Assembly (NCBI RefSeq): GCF_900187065.1
Contig: NZ_LT906483.1
Coordinates: 2,914,001 to 2,978,000 of the forward strand
DNA from: Mycolicibacterium thermoresistibile
Lineage (GTDB): Bacteria; Actinomycetota; Actinomycetes; Mycobacteriales; Mycobacteriaceae
Reading direction: 5' to 3'
DNA length: 64,000 bases
Of the stretch, positions 1 to 7,772 are shown piece by piece; the first letter of the stretch is position 1; each line of letters starts with the position of its first letter. The position numbers were made by a program, and so were the translations under genes. Below the pieces are notes generated by a model. The model was not told where the DNA came from. It did no database searches and saw only the letters and a program-made list of their open reading frames with translations.

Positions 1-105
1 CGGATCGACGAACACGAGGCGGCGCTCACCCTGAGCCAGGTGCAGAAGATGGGCGCGGACTACGTCAACGAGATCGAAGCCTTCACTTCGTCCGAAATCG
101 CGTGA
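1..105 (+). CDS. hypC: HypC/HupF family hydrogenase maturation chaperone, 3' end only
   Basis: Open frame entering from the left edge; the last 34 residues are visible (ending ...VNEIEAFTSSEIA) with a TGA stop. HypC is a small chaperone that, with HypD, carries the Fe(CN)2CO unit to [NiFe] hydrogenase large subunits. The visible helix-rich tail (EHEAALTLSQVQKMGADYVNE) and the position directly before hypD fit a HypC C-terminus. The diagnostic N-terminal Met-Cys lies outside the window, so the call rests mostly on the neighbour. The stop is 11 nt before the hypD start, so the two are presumably cotranscribed. Confidence 0.65.
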   Translation, partial: RIDEHEAALTLSQVQKMGADYVNEIEAFTSSEIA

Positions 106-116
106 GAGGACATCCG

Positions 117-1241
117 ATGAGGTTCGTCGACGAGTTCCGGGACCCTGCCGCGGCGCGTGCTCTGGTCAGATCGATCACCGAGCTGGCCGGTGCGGACGAG
201 TTCAAGTTCATGGAGATCTGCGGCGGCCACACCCACACCATCTACCGGCACGGCATCGAGCATCTGCTGCCCGAATCGGTGCAACTGGTGCACGGCCCCG
301 GGTGTCCGGTGTGCGTGATCCCGATGGGCCGCATCGACGACGCGATGTGGCTCGCCGAGCAGCCCGGCATCATCTTCACCACGTTCGGGGACATGATGCG
401 GGTGCCCGGTTCGAACGGGTCACTGCTCGACGCCAAGGCGCGCGGCGCGGATGTGCGGTTCGTGTACTCACCGCTGGACGCACTCAAGGTCGCCCTCGAC
501 AACCCGGACCGCCGGGTGGTGTTCTTCGCGGTCGGGTTCGAGACGACCGCCCCGTCCACCGCGGTCACCCTGGTGCGGGCCCGCGAGCTGGGGGTGCGCA
601 ACTTCAGCGTGTTCTGCAACCACGTCACGATCGTCCCGCCGATCAAGGCCATCCTGGAATCCCCCGACCTGCGCCTGTCCGGGTTCCTCGGTCCGGGTCA
701 TGTGTCCACGGTGGTGGGGCTGCGGCCGTACCGGTTCGTGCCCGCGGTGTACGGGAAACCGTTGGTGGTGGCCGGGTTCGAGCCGTTGGACATCCTGGCG
801 TCGGTGCACATGCTGCTGCGGCAGATCCGCGACGGCCGCTGTGAGGTGGAGAACCAGTACCGCCGGGTGGTGCGGCCGGAGGGCAACACCCAGGCGTTGA
901 AGCTGCTGGCGACCACGTTCGAACTGCGCCCGCACTTCGAGTGGCGCGGGCTGGGCTTCATCTCGCAGAGCGCGCTGAAGATCCACCGTGACTTCGCCGA
1001 CCACGACGCCGAACTGGTCTTCGACATGCCCGGGGTGCGGGTGGCCGACCCGAAGGCCTGCCAGTGCGGCGAGGTGCTCAAAGGTGTCATCAAACCGTGG
1101 GAGTGCAAGGTGTTCGGCACCGCCTGCACACCGGAGACCCCGATCGGCACCTGCATGGTGTCCGCCGAGGGAGCGTGCGCGGCGTACTACAACTTCGGCC
1201 GGCTGCACCGGGAGACCGCCCAGCTGCTCGGCCAGGGCTGA
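117..1241 (+). CDS. hypD: Hydrogenase formation protein HypD
   Basis: 374 residues, the usual HypD length. HypD is the Fe-S scaffold on which the Fe(CN)2CO cofactor of [NiFe] hydrogenases is assembled together with HypC and HypE. Visible hallmarks are the CGGHTH motif (Cys about 35), the GPGCPVCV motif (Cys about 63 and 66) and the C-terminal cysteine cluster (CQCGEV..., ...KPWECKVFG..., ...GTCMV) that binds a 4Fe-4S cluster. The ATG at 117 is chosen over an in-frame GTG at 102 because GAGAGGA sits 6-12 nt upstream of it and because 102 overlaps the hypC stop. A full-length HypD implies a functional [NiFe] hydrogenase elsewhere in the genome. Confidence 0.95.
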   Translation: MRFVDEFRDPAAARALVRSITELAGADEFKFMEICGGHTHTIYRHGIEHLLPESVQLVHGPGCPVCVIPMGRIDDAMWLAEQPGIIFTTFGDMMRVPGSNGSLLDAKARGADVRFVYSPLDALKVALDNPDRRVVFFAVGFETTAPSTAVTLVRARELGVRNFSVFCNHVTIVPPIKAILESPDLRLSGFLGPGHVSTVVGLRPYRFVPAVYGKPLVVAGFEPLDILASVHMLLRQIRDGRCEVENQYRRVVRPEGNTQALKLLATTFELRPHFEWRGLGFISQSALKIHRDFADHDAELVFDMPGVRVADPKACQCGEVLKGVIKPWECKVFGTACTPETPIGTCMVSAEGACAAYYNFGRLHRETAQLLGQG

Positions 1242-1322
1242 CCGGACCCATCCCGCCGAGGGGCCCCACAATCGCGCGGATCCCCCGCGATCATGCGAGT
1301 TCGCGGCTGCTCGGCAGGGCTG

Positions 1323-1517
1323 TCACCACTGATCCTTCGGCACGTCGAAATCCGCGCACAGGGCCCGCCACACCTCGCGGGGGTCCACCCCGTCCTCGAT
1401 CGCCTGTGCGGCGGTGCGGCCACCGAGTGCGGTGAGCACATGGTCGACGAGCAGCGACGCTCCGCGGACTTCGCCGAACTGTTCGGTGACGAGTTCGTGG
1501 AATTGGGTCAGGCGCAC
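1323..1517 (-). CDS. DUF3046 family small protein
   Basis: 64 residues with a GTG start. The sequence opens MRLTQFHELVTEQFG and ends DFDVPKDQW, typical of the DUF3046 family of actinobacteria (Rv2738c in M. tuberculosis), a small soluble protein of unknown function usually found beside recA/recX. Here it lies 10 nt downstream of the glycosyltransferase gene on the same strand. The neighbour beyond its 3' end is hypD (convergent) rather than recA. Confidence 0.85.
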   Translation of the reverse strand: MRLTQFHELVTEQFGEVRGASLLVDHVLTALGGRTAAQAIEDGVDPREVWRALCADFDVPKDQW

Positions 1518-1527
1518 AATGTCAAAG

Positions 1528-2700
1528 TTACGCGGACCCGATCAACGCTTCCTGGCACACCCGTACCGGATCCTCGACGTCGGCCACGCTGGCTCCGGCC
1601 CGGCGCGCCGCCGCCCGATAGCCGGGATCGGACAGCACCGTGCCGACCGCGGCGACCAGCGCGTCGCCGGTGAGGGGCCGCACCAGCCGTCCACTGCCCT
1701 GCCGCACAACCCGATTGGCGATCTCCCACTGATCACCACCGCCGGGCACCACCACCATCGGCACACCGGCCAGCAGCGTCTTGGACACCATCCCGTGCCC
1801 GCCGCCGCAGATGACCAGGTCGGCCCGGGTGAGCAGTTCGTCCTGACGGCCCAGCCCGACCACCGCCCACGGCGGCACCTCGGTGTCCGGGCCGGCCAGC
1901 CGGGACACCACCACCCGCGCACCCGCCGGCAGCGTGTCGCCGGGGCGCAGCCGGTCCAGGGCCAGTTCGGCCAGTCCACCGGCGCCGGTGGTCGCCGTCG
2001 ACGGGGCCACCACCACGACCGGCCCGGACCCCGGCGGCACCGACAGCGTCGCCGAGGTCGGTTCGAAGTGCAGCGGGCCGACCACCACCGCCTCGGACGG
2101 CCAGTCCGGGCGGGGCACCTCCAGCGCGGGCAGGGTGGCGATCAACCGGCGCAGCGGCCCCGGGTCGGCCGCCGGCAACCCGATCCGCGTCCGCGCCTCC
2201 GACCGTTGCCGCTGCCCGGCCCGCAGCGCACGGGCGGTCAGCGCCCGCAGCGCCGCGTCGCGCAGCCGGCCCCGCAACCCCACCCCGGGGGCGAGCCCGC
2301 TGCCCACCGGCGGCAGCCCCTTGGACGGCAGATACAGCGGATGCGGGTTGAGCTCGACCCACGGCACACCCAGCAGTTCGGCGGCCAGTCCGCCGCAGGC
2401 CGTGATCACATCGGAGACCACCAGATCCGGGGCCAGATCCCGGATCCGCGGGGCGTTGAGCACCGCCATCCGGGCGGCGCGCTGATGGATCTTGGCGCCG
2501 GCGTCGCTGTCGTCATCGCCGTCGGCGGGGTCCAGCCCGTCGAGTTCGACCGCTTCGACGCCGGCTGCCCGGGCGGTGTCCAGCCACTGCACACCGGTGA
2601 GCAACACCGGCTCGGCGCCGGCGGCCCGGAATCTCAACGACAGTGCGATCGCCGGGAAGGCATGCCCGGGATCGGGGCCGGCGACCACCGCGACGCGCAT
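1528..2700 (-). CDS. GT-B fold glycosyltransferase (Rv2739c-like)
   Basis: 390 residues. The N-terminus (MRVAVVAGPDPGHAFPAIAL) is the glycine/histidine loop of UDP-glycosyltransferases of the GT1 / MurG-like type. The C-terminal half has the nucleotide-sugar signature region (TRADLVICGGGHGMVSKTLL, then GVPMVVVPGGGDQWEIANRV). The family moves a sugar from a nucleotide donor to a lipid or small-molecule acceptor; the acceptor cannot be read from sequence. The start ATG at 2700 gives the expected short N-terminus. Divergent from the epoxide-hydrolase-like gene. Position and length match Rv2739c of M. tuberculosis, itself of unknown substrate. Confidence 0.82.
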   Translation of the reverse strand: MRVAVVAGPDPGHAFPAIALSLRFRAAGAEPVLLTGVQWLDTARAAGVEAVELDGLDPADGDDDSDAGAKIHQRAARMAVLNAPRIRDLAPDLVVSDVITACGGLAAELLGVPWVELNPHPLYLPSKGLPPVGSGLAPGVGLRGRLRDAALRALTARALRAGQRQRSEARTRIGLPAADPGPLRRLIATLPALEVPRPDWPSEAVVVGPLHFEPTSATLSVPPGSGPVVVVAPSTATTGAGGLAELALDRLRPGDTLPAGARVVVSRLAGPDTEVPPWAVVGLGRQDELLTRADLVICGGGHGMVSKTLLAGVPMVVVPGGGDQWEIANRVVRQGSGRLVRPLTGDALVAAVGTVLSDPGYRAAARRAGASVADVEDPVRVCQEALIGSA

Positions 2701-2750
2701 TCTCCCACCTTCCCACAGGTCGCCGCCCTTCCCACCGGTCGGTGCGCGAC

Positions 2751-2756
2751 TACGCT
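2751..2756 (+). promoter_or_regulatory. Probable -10 element (TACGCT) of a leaderless transcript
   Basis: TACGCT fits the mycobacterial TANNNT -10 hexamer and ends 6 nt before the ATG at 2763. Transcription would then begin at the start codon itself, which explains the lack of a ribosome-binding site in front of the gene. Confidence 0.45.
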
Positions 2757-2762
2757 TACCCC

Positions 2763-3200
2763 ATGACCGACCGAATCGACGAACTGACCGCTGTCGAGAA
2801 CACCCGGGTCGTCGAGGTTTTCCTCGAATCCCTGCAGCAGCGCGACTACGACACGGCGGACGCCGCGCTGGCCGACGACATCGTCTACCACAATGTCGGC
2901 GTCTCGGTGATCCGCGGCCGCGGCCGCACCATGAAACTCTTCCGGTCCATGCCGGAGTGGATGCGGTTCGAGGTCAAGATCCACCGCATCGCCGCCGACG
3001 ATGTCAACGTCCTCACCGAACGCACCGACGCCCTGGAGTTCGGCCCGCTGCGGCTGCAGTTCTGGGTGTGCGGGGTATTCGAGGTGCGCGACGGCAAGAT
3101 CACACTGTGGCGTGACTACTTCGACATGTTCGATATGGCCAAGGCCACAGTGCGTGGCCTGCTCGCACTGGTAGTACCGGCGCTGCGGCCGTCACTGTAA
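2763..3200 (+). CDS. ephG: Limonene-1,2-epoxide hydrolase-like protein (Rv2740/EphG type)
   Basis: 145 residues, a single SnoaL/NTF2-like cone domain. The sequence DIVYHNVGVSVIRGRG and the C-terminal GVFEVRDGKITLWRDYFDM match the limonene-epoxide hydrolase family, where an Asp-Arg-Asp set activates water for epoxide opening. The Arg-Asp pair in the final WRDYFD motif is present. In M. tuberculosis the orthologous position is Rv2740 (EphG), reported to act on lipophilic/sterol-like epoxides. The ATG at 2763 is preferred over upstream in-frame starts, which lie inside the divergent gene. Probably leaderless. Confidence 0.85.
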   Translation: MTDRIDELTAVENTRVVEVFLESLQQRDYDTADAALADDIVYHNVGVSVIRGRGRTMKLFRSMPEWMRFEVKIHRIAADDVNVLTERTDALEFGPLRLQFWVCGVFEVRDGKITLWRDYFDMFDMAKATVRGLLALVVPALRPSL

Positions 3201-3260
3201 CTGGCATTATGGAAGGCGTTCGACGTTCGACCAGACAAGCAGGTTGCGGTGAGGACAAAC

Positions 3261-3698
3261 GTGAGTAACGGCCCCGAGCGCGCCACCGCCGGACGCACCC
3301 GTCCCAACGCCTGGGAGTACATCACGTACTGCTACGGGCGTCGACTTCCGGATTCGATGCGCGACTGGGTGCGCCAGGATCTGGCCGGTAAGGGCGCGGT
3401 GCGCCGGATGATGACCAGGATGTTCATCCCGGCCTTCCTGGTGCTGGCGCCGTTCTGGCTCATCGACACGACGCTGTACGTGAAGTTCAGCATGACGATG
3501 CCGATCCTGGTCTGGGCGGTGCTGTTCTCTCATGCGCTGAACAAGGTGTGGCGTCGGCACATGCTGCGGATGCACAACCTGGACCCGAACCTGGTCGACG
3601 AGATCCGCCGGCAGAAGACGGCCCACATCGACCGGGCCTACATCGCCAAGTACGGGCCCCGCCCGGCCGACGCGCAGTCCAACAGCAGCGCGGTCTGA
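3261..3698 (+). CDS. DUF5313 family membrane protein
   Basis: 145 residues. Two hydrophobic segments near residues 55-70 (FIPAFLVLAPFWLI) and 75-95 (KFSMTMPILVWAVLFSHAL) are followed by a basic tail (RRHMLRMHNLDPN...AHIDRAYIAKYGPRP). This is the pattern of the mycobacterial DUF5313 family, whose function is unknown. The GTG at 3261 is chosen because GAGGA lies 5-10 nt upstream; a GTG at 3249 is possible and would add four residues. Its 3' end faces pspM. Confidence 0.78.
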   Translation: MSNGPERATAGRTRPNAWEYITYCYGRRLPDSMRDWVRQDLAGKGAVRRMMTRMFIPAFLVLAPFWLIDTTLYVKFSMTMPILVWAVLFSHALNKVWRRHMLRMHNLDPNLVDEIRRQKTAHIDRAYIAKYGPRPADAQSNSSAV

Positions 3699-3711
3699 CC
3701 ACCCGCGCTCG

Positions 3712-3763
3712 GGTTCATGCCGGCCGCAGGCGGCTCAGGTTCATGCCGACCGCAGGCGGCCGA
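3712..3763. repeat. 26-bp tandem duplication across the pspM stop codon
   Basis: Two adjacent copies (3712-3737 and 3738-3763) differ at 3 of 26 positions; each begins GGTTCATGCCG. The second copy contains the pspM stop and its last codons. The first lies just beyond the stop, so the end of the gene has been duplicated into the spacer. Confidence 0.85.
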
Positions 3764-4559
3764 GTTCGTCGAAGGCCTGCGCCCACCCCACCAGCCGATC
3801 GGTCGCGCCGGTGAGCTCGTCGCGGTAGCGCCGCTGCGACATCGGGGAACTCGACATCTGCCCGGTGTTCGCCGCCGACACCAGCTGCGCGGCGGCGGTG
3901 ACCATCTCGTTGTACTGGCGCACCCCGTGGTCGAGTTGGCGGGTGAACGCGTGAATTGTCGGCTCCAGATGGCCGCGTGACTGCGGAGCGGCCCTCAGGG
4001 CGCGTTCCATCGACACCACCTCGCCGGCGGTGGCGGCCATCGTCGCCGCAGTCCGCTGCGCGGCAGCGGTCAGCTCCCGAAGTTCGTCCGGAGGCAGCAT
4101 CCGGCCCCGCTCCATCACCCCGAGCAGCGAGAAGAACCCCCGCTCAGAAGCCGCCAGCGCCGCCATCGGCGGGCGGGCCGCCGACCCGCGCGGCGGCAGC
4201 CGCCGGGTGGACCGGGAGCGCGGCGGCGGCAGCGGTTCGGACCGCAACCAGCGGTAGCGCAGGAACAGCAGGGTGGCCGGGAACGCCGCGCCCGCGGCGA
4301 TCATGCCCGTGATCAACAGCACCCACACCGGGGTGCTCCACACCGCCAGCAGCGCCGTCACCAGCACCCAGAACAGGGAGGAGAACGCGAAGAACACCCC
4401 GCCGCGCAGCGCCCACCGCCGCTTCCGCAGCATCTTGGCGCGCGGATCGGCCGCGGCGTTGAGCCGGTCGGCCACCACGTCGGACAACTCGGCGGCGGTG
4501 TCCACCGCGCGTTGCAGCGCGGACTGCCAGGCCGGCGATCTCGACTTGCGGGTGTTCAT
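3741..4559 (-). CDS. pspM: PspM-like envelope stress membrane protein (Rv2743c type)
   Basis: 272 residues. Two adjacent transmembrane segments (about residues 50-70, RGGVFFAFSSLFWVLVTALL, and 75-97, VWVLLITGMIAAGAAFP) are followed by a proline/arginine linker and a cytoplasmic helical region. Position immediately after pspA and the clgR-pspA-pspM order match the M. tuberculosis Psp system, where Rv2743c (PspM) anchors PspA at the membrane. It lies 10 nt downstream of pspA. The fourth gene of the tuberculosis operon, Rv2742c (PspN), is not seen; the spacer leads straight to the convergent DUF5313 gene. Its 3' end carries the tandem duplication listed separately. Confidence 0.82.
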   Translation of the reverse strand: MNTRKSRSPAWQSALQRAVDTAAELSDVVADRLNAAADPRAKMLRKRRWALRGGVFFAFSSLFWVLVTALLAVWSTPVWVLLITGMIAAGAAFPATLLFLRYRWLRSEPLPPPRSRSTRRLPPRGSAARPPMAALAASERGFFSLLGVMERGRMLPPDELRELTAAAQRTAATMAATAGEVVSMERALRAAPQSRGHLEPTIHAFTRQLDHGVRQYNEMVTAAAQLVSAANTGQMSSSPMSQRRYRDELTGATDRLVGWAQAFDELGRLRSA

Positions 4560-4569
4560 CGGCGGCGGG

Positions 4570-5415
4570 CTACTGGGACAGCGGGTTTTCGGGCTTGGCG
4601 GGATTCGCGGCCGGTTTCGCGGTTTCCTGGCTCGGGGTCGGCGTGGCCTGCGGGGCGGCGGTGCCCGATGCCGCGCCGCCTGCGGGGAGCGGCTCGCCGC
4701 GCATCTGGGCCCGGATCTGCTCCAACCGCGCGTGCCCGGCCATCTGCACCGTGGCCTGCTGGACTTCGAGCATGCGGCCCTGCACCGAGTTCTGCGCCAG
4801 TTCGGCCTCCCCCATCGCGGTGGCGTAACGCTGTTCGATCTTCTGCCGCACCTCGTCGAGGCTGGGCGTGGTGCCCGGGGCGGACAGCTCGCTCATCGAC
4901 CGCAGCGACGCGCTGACCTGCTCCTGCATCTTGGCCTGCTCGAGCTGGGACAGCAGTTTGGTGCGTTCGGCGATCTTCTGCTGTAACACCATGGCGTTCT
5001 GCTCGACGGCCTTCTTGGCCTGCGCGGCGGCGTTGAGCGCCTGATCGTGCAGCGCCTTGAGGTCTTCGACACTCTGCTCGGCGGTCACCAGCTGGGCGGC
5101 GAACGCCTCGGCGGCGTTGGTGTACTCGGTGGCTTTGGCGGTGTCACCGGCGGCGGTGGCCTGATCGGCCAGGGTGAGCGCCTGCCGCACGTTGACCTGG
5201 AGCTTCTCCACGTCGGCCAGCTGCCGGTTCAGCCGCATTTCCAGCTGCCGCTGGTTACCGATCACCTGCGCAGCCTGCTGGGTCAGCGCCTGGTGCTGCC
5301 GTTGCGCCTCCTCGATGGCCTGCTGGATCTGCACCTTCGGATCGGCGTACTCGTCCACCTTGGAGCTGAACAGCGCCATCAGGTACTTCCAGGCTTTGAC
5401 GAACGGATTGGCCAT
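4570..5415 (-). CDS. pspA: Phage-shock/envelope stress protein PspA (35 kDa antigen)
   Basis: 281 residues, PspA/IM30 family. It begins [20 protein letters not shown], the amphipathic N-terminal helix that binds stressed membrane. A long coiled coil of Gln/Ala/Glu-rich helices spans roughly residues 25-225, and a Pro/Ala/Thr tail from about 240 to 281 ends in PENPLSQ. The protein forms membrane-protecting oligomers and, in M. tuberculosis, holds ClgR in check. It lies between clgR (114 nt upstream) and pspM, as in the known stress operon. Confidence 0.94.
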   Translation of the reverse strand: MANPFVKAWKYLMALFSSKVDEYADPKVQIQQAIEEAQRQHQALTQQAAQVIGNQRQLEMRLNRQLADVEKLQVNVRQALTLADQATAAGDTAKATEYTNAAEAFAAQLVTAEQSVEDLKALHDQALNAAAQAKKAVEQNAMVLQQKIAERTKLLSQLEQAKMQEQVSASLRSMSELSAPGTTPSLDEVRQKIEQRYATAMGEAELAQNSVQGRMLEVQQATVQMAGHARLEQIRAQMRGEPLPAGGAASGTAAPQATPTPSQETAKPAANPAKPENPLSQ

Positions 5416-5529
5416 GGGTTCATTCCGCCTTCGTGTCTGTTGGCTGCCGGTCCGCAGCCGGGCTCTGCGCTTGCCTCAGTGCCAACTTAGTGGGTTGATC
5501 GGCCCCGCCACACCCCAACACCCTGACGG

Positions 5530-5901
5530 TCAGGCGACCGCCATGGACACCGGCTGCGGGATGACCACCTTGGTGGTGACGTCGATGCTCGAACCGGCGG
5601 ACGCGGCGGTTTCCCTCTCGTCGCGGGCTGACTCGGCCGCAGTGCCGACCAATTCGGCACCCGCCTCATCGCGGGCCAATTCGGCGCCCGCGTCGGTGAG
5701 GACACGCCACAGCGGAACATCCAATGCCGCGCAGATCGCGCTGAGCAGTTCGCTGGACGCCTCCTTGCGGCCGCGTTCCACCTCGGACAGATAGCCGAGG
5801 CTCACCCGGGCCGAGTCGGAGACCTCCCGCAGGGTGCGTCCCTGCTCGATTCGGGCGCGACGCAGCACGTCGCCGACCACCTCGCGCAGCAATGCCGCCA
5901 T
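5530..5901 (-). CDS. clgR: Transcriptional activator ClgR (XRE family)
   Basis: 123 residues. The Xre/Cro helix-turn-helix ([20 protein letters not shown] then [21 protein letters not shown]) is almost identical to actinobacterial ClgR, which activates clp protease genes and the psp operon under envelope stress. The C-terminus ends VSMAVA, a non-polar tail of the type recognised by ClpP proteases, consistent with ClgR being degraded by Clp. It starts the clgR-pspA-pspM unit. GGAGGGG lies just upstream of the ATG at 5901. A perfect dyad about 35-49 nt upstream is listed separately. Confidence 0.92.
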   Translation of the reverse strand: MAALLREVVGDVLRRARIEQGRTLREVSDSARVSLGYLSEVERGRKEASSELLSAICAALDVPLWRVLTDAGAELARDEAGAELVGTAAESARDERETAASAGSSIDVTTKVVIPQPVSMAVA

Positions 5902-5935
5902 CGTGCCCCTCCTTCATGGGTTCGCTCCGGGGGTT

Positions 5936-5950
5936 CCCTGTGGCACAGGG
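5936..5950. promoter_or_regulatory. Perfect 7-1-7 dyad upstream of clgR
   Basis: CCCTGTG, one base, CACAGGG. It lies 35-49 nt upstream of the clgR start in the clgR-pncC spacer (5902-6068), a plausible operator position. The sequence differs from the ClgR half-sites known in actinobacteria, so the binding protein is unknown. No other feature was seen in that 167-nt spacer. Confidence 0.45.
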
Positions 5951-6068
5951 TTCTCTCAGCGCAACGTCCGAGCGCACCCCGGGGTTCCCGGATCCGCGCC
6001 ATCCACCCCCAATTGTTCCAGTGATCTCCGGATGCGATCCGGGATCGAGCGGTCCCGGCCGCGGGACA

Positions 6069-6560
6069 TCACACGTCGCGGGTGATCAGGGAGCGCAGAC
6101 CCGCGACGGCCTCGTGCACCGCCGCCAGCCGGATGTCCCAGCGCGATCCGTCCAGCCGCAGCTCGACGACCTCGGTGTCGCGGGGGCCGGCCCAGCCGAT
6201 GAACACCGTGCCCACCGGATGGCCGCCGTGCGGTTCCGGGCCGGCCACCCCGGTCAGCCCGATGCCCCAGGTGGCCCCGCACCGCTGTCGCGCGCCGACG
6301 GCCAAGGCGCGGGCGGTGGGCGCGGCGACCGGCCCGACCGCCTTCAACACCTGCGGCGGAACGCCGGCCAGCGACATCTTGGTGTCCTCGGTGTAGGTGA
6401 CCAGCCCGCCGCGCAGCACCGCGCTGGCCCCGGCCACCCCGGCCAGGGTGGCGCTGAGCAGCCCGGCGGTGAGCGACTCGGCGGTGGCCAGCGTCTCGCG
6501 GCGCACCGTCAGATCCGCGATCAGCGCGCGGGCGTCATCAGTGACCAGCGGATCGTCCAC
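6069..6560 (-). CDS. pncC: CinA-family nicotinamide-nucleotide amidohydrolase (PncC-like)
   Basis: 163 residues, corresponding to the isolated C-terminal domain of CinA. Family motifs are TLATAESLTAGLLSATLAGV, the VLRGGLVTYTEDTKMSLAGV block and IGLTGVAGPEPHGG. PncC-type enzymes deamidate nicotinamide mononucleotide to nicotinate mononucleotide, recycling a by-product of NAD metabolism. GTG start at 6560, overlapping the end of pgsA by 23 nt, so the two are probably cotranslated. Confidence 0.88.
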   Translation of the reverse strand: MDDPLVTDDARALIADLTVRRETLATAESLTAGLLSATLAGVAGASAVLRGGLVTYTEDTKMSLAGVPPQVLKAVGPVAAPTARALAVGARQRCGATWGIGLTGVAGPEPHGGHPVGTVFIGWAGPRDTEVVELRLDGSRWDIRLAAVHEAVAGLRSLITRDV

Positions 6561-7143
6561 GTGAATCCCGGACAGCCGACACGACGTAATCCACTCCCGT
6601 GAACACCGTGAGCACCACTGCCACCGCCATGATGCCCCAGGCCACCGTCGACCACACCGGGGCCCAGTTCGCCAGCGGCAGCACGAACAGGCCGATCGCC
6701 ACGGCCTGGGCGAGGGTCTTGAGCTTCCCGCCCCGGCTGGCCGGGATCACCCCGTGCCGCAGCACCGCGAAACGCAGGGCTGTGATGCCGATCTCGCGCA
6801 CCAGGATGACCGCTGTCACCCACCACGGCAGATCGCCGAGCAGCGACAGCCCGATCAGCGCCGCGCCGATCAGCGCCTTGTCGGCGATCGGATCGGCCAG
6901 CGTGCCGAATTCGGTGACCATGCCATAGCTGCGCGCCAGCGCGCCGTCGAACCGGTCGGTGATGACCGCCACCGCGAACACCGCGAAAGCACCGATCCGC
7001 CAGGACGTCTCATGGCCGTCCCCGACGAACAGCAGAATCAGGAAAACCGGGACCAGAAGCAGCCGCACGCCGGTGAGCGCATTGGCCAGGTTGGCCACCC
7101 GGGCGCGCGGGACCGCAGGTTGAGTTTGAGGATGTCCCGGCAC
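6538..7143 (-). CDS. pgsA: CDP-alcohol phosphatidyltransferase, phosphatidylglycerophosphate synthase type
   Basis: 201 residues from the GTG chosen here. The CDP-alcohol transferase signature is complete (DRFDGALARSYGM, then G-3-D-3-D in EFGTLADPIAD), within a multi-span membrane protein. The expected reaction is transfer of a phosphatidyl group from CDP-diacylglycerol to glycerol-3-phosphate. In M. tuberculosis this locus is pgsA3 (Rv2746c). An in-frame GTG at 7206 would add 21 residues but would run through the divergent argA start, so 7143 is preferred; the start is uncertain. Confidence 0.88.
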   Translation of the reverse strand: MPGHPQTQPAVPRARVANLANALTGVRLLLVPVFLILLFVGDGHETSWRIGAFAVFAVAVITDRFDGALARSYGMVTEFGTLADPIADKALIGAALIGLSLLGDLPWWVTAVILVREIGITALRFAVLRHGVIPASRGGKLKTLAQAVAIGLFVLPLANWAPVWSTVAWGIMAVAVVLTVFTGVDYVVSAVRDSRGRSAGH

Positions 7144-7153
7144 CGACCCAGAA

Positions 7154-7174
7154 TATCGGTAGCTAGAACCGATA
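7154..7174. promoter_or_regulatory. 7-7-7 inverted repeat in the pgsA-argA divergent spacer
   Basis: TATCGGT, seven bases, ACCGATA: perfect arms, centred between the two divergent starts and overlapping the probable argA -10 element (TACTCT, 7173-7178). The position suits an operator; no known binding motif was recognised. Confidence 0.4.
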
Positions 7175-7184
7175 CTCTCGCACC

Positions 7185-7712
7185 GTGAGCGCCATGGACG
7201 AGTCACGTGCAGATTCTCCTGCTGTCACCGTGCGCCGGGCCCGGACTTCCGACGTTCCCGCGATCAAGGCACTGGTCGACATCTACGCCGGCCGCATCCT
7301 GCTGGAAAAGAACCTGGTGACGCTCTACGAGTCGGTCCAGGAGTTCTGGGTCGCCGAGCGCGACGGTGAGCTGGTCGGTTGCGGCGCACTGCATGTGATG
7401 TGGTCCGACCTCGGTGAGGTGCGCACCGTCGCGGTGCACCCGAAGGTCCGCGGTCAGGGCGTGGGCCACATGATCGTCGAACGGCTCCTCGACGTCGCCC
7501 GCGAGCTGGAGCTCGAGCGGATCTTCGTGCTCACCTTCGAGGTGGAATTCTTCGCGCGGCACGGCTTCCGGGAGATCGAGGGCACCCCGGTGACCGCCGA
7601 GGTCTACGAGGAGATGTGCCGGTCCTACGACACCGGTGTGGCGGAGTTCCTCGACCTGTCCTACGTCAAGCCGAACATCCTCGGCAACACCCGGATGCTG
7701 TTGAACCTCTGA
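7185..7712 (+). CDS. argA: GNAT-family N-acetylglutamate synthase (Rv2747 type)
   Basis: 175 residues, a stand-alone GNAT domain. The acetyl-CoA binding motif is RTVAVHPKVRGQGVGHMIVE; the C-terminus ends VKPNILGNTRMLLNL. The Rv2747 family acetylates glutamate (or glutamine) as the first step of arginine synthesis, replacing the two-domain ArgA of enteric bacteria. The GTG at 7185 has no Shine-Dalgarno but lies 6 nt after a TACTCT -10 hexamer, so leaderless translation is likely; ATG at 7194 is the alternative. Confidence 0.9.
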   Translation: MSAMDESRADSPAVTVRRARTSDVPAIKALVDIYAGRILLEKNLVTLYESVQEFWVAERDGELVGCGALHVMWSDLGEVRTVAVHPKVRGQGVGHMIVERLLDVARELELERIFVLTFEVEFFARHGFREIEGTPVTAEVYEEMCRSYDTGVAEFLDLSYVKPNILGNTRMLLNL

Positions 7713-7716
7713 CCCG

Positions 7717-7769
7717 GCGATTTCGGCGTGCTCACGATCGCTGAGCGAACGTTTGCACGCCGAAATCGC
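7717..7769. terminator. 15-bp perfect inverted repeat between argA and ftsK
   Basis: Arms 7717-7731 (GCGATTTCGGCGTGC) and 7755-7769 are exact reverse complements with a 23-nt loop. It fills the space between the convergent argA and ftsK stops, so it can act as a terminator for both strands. There is no T-run, as is usual for mycobacterial terminators. Confidence 0.75.
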
Positions 7770-7772
7770 TGA

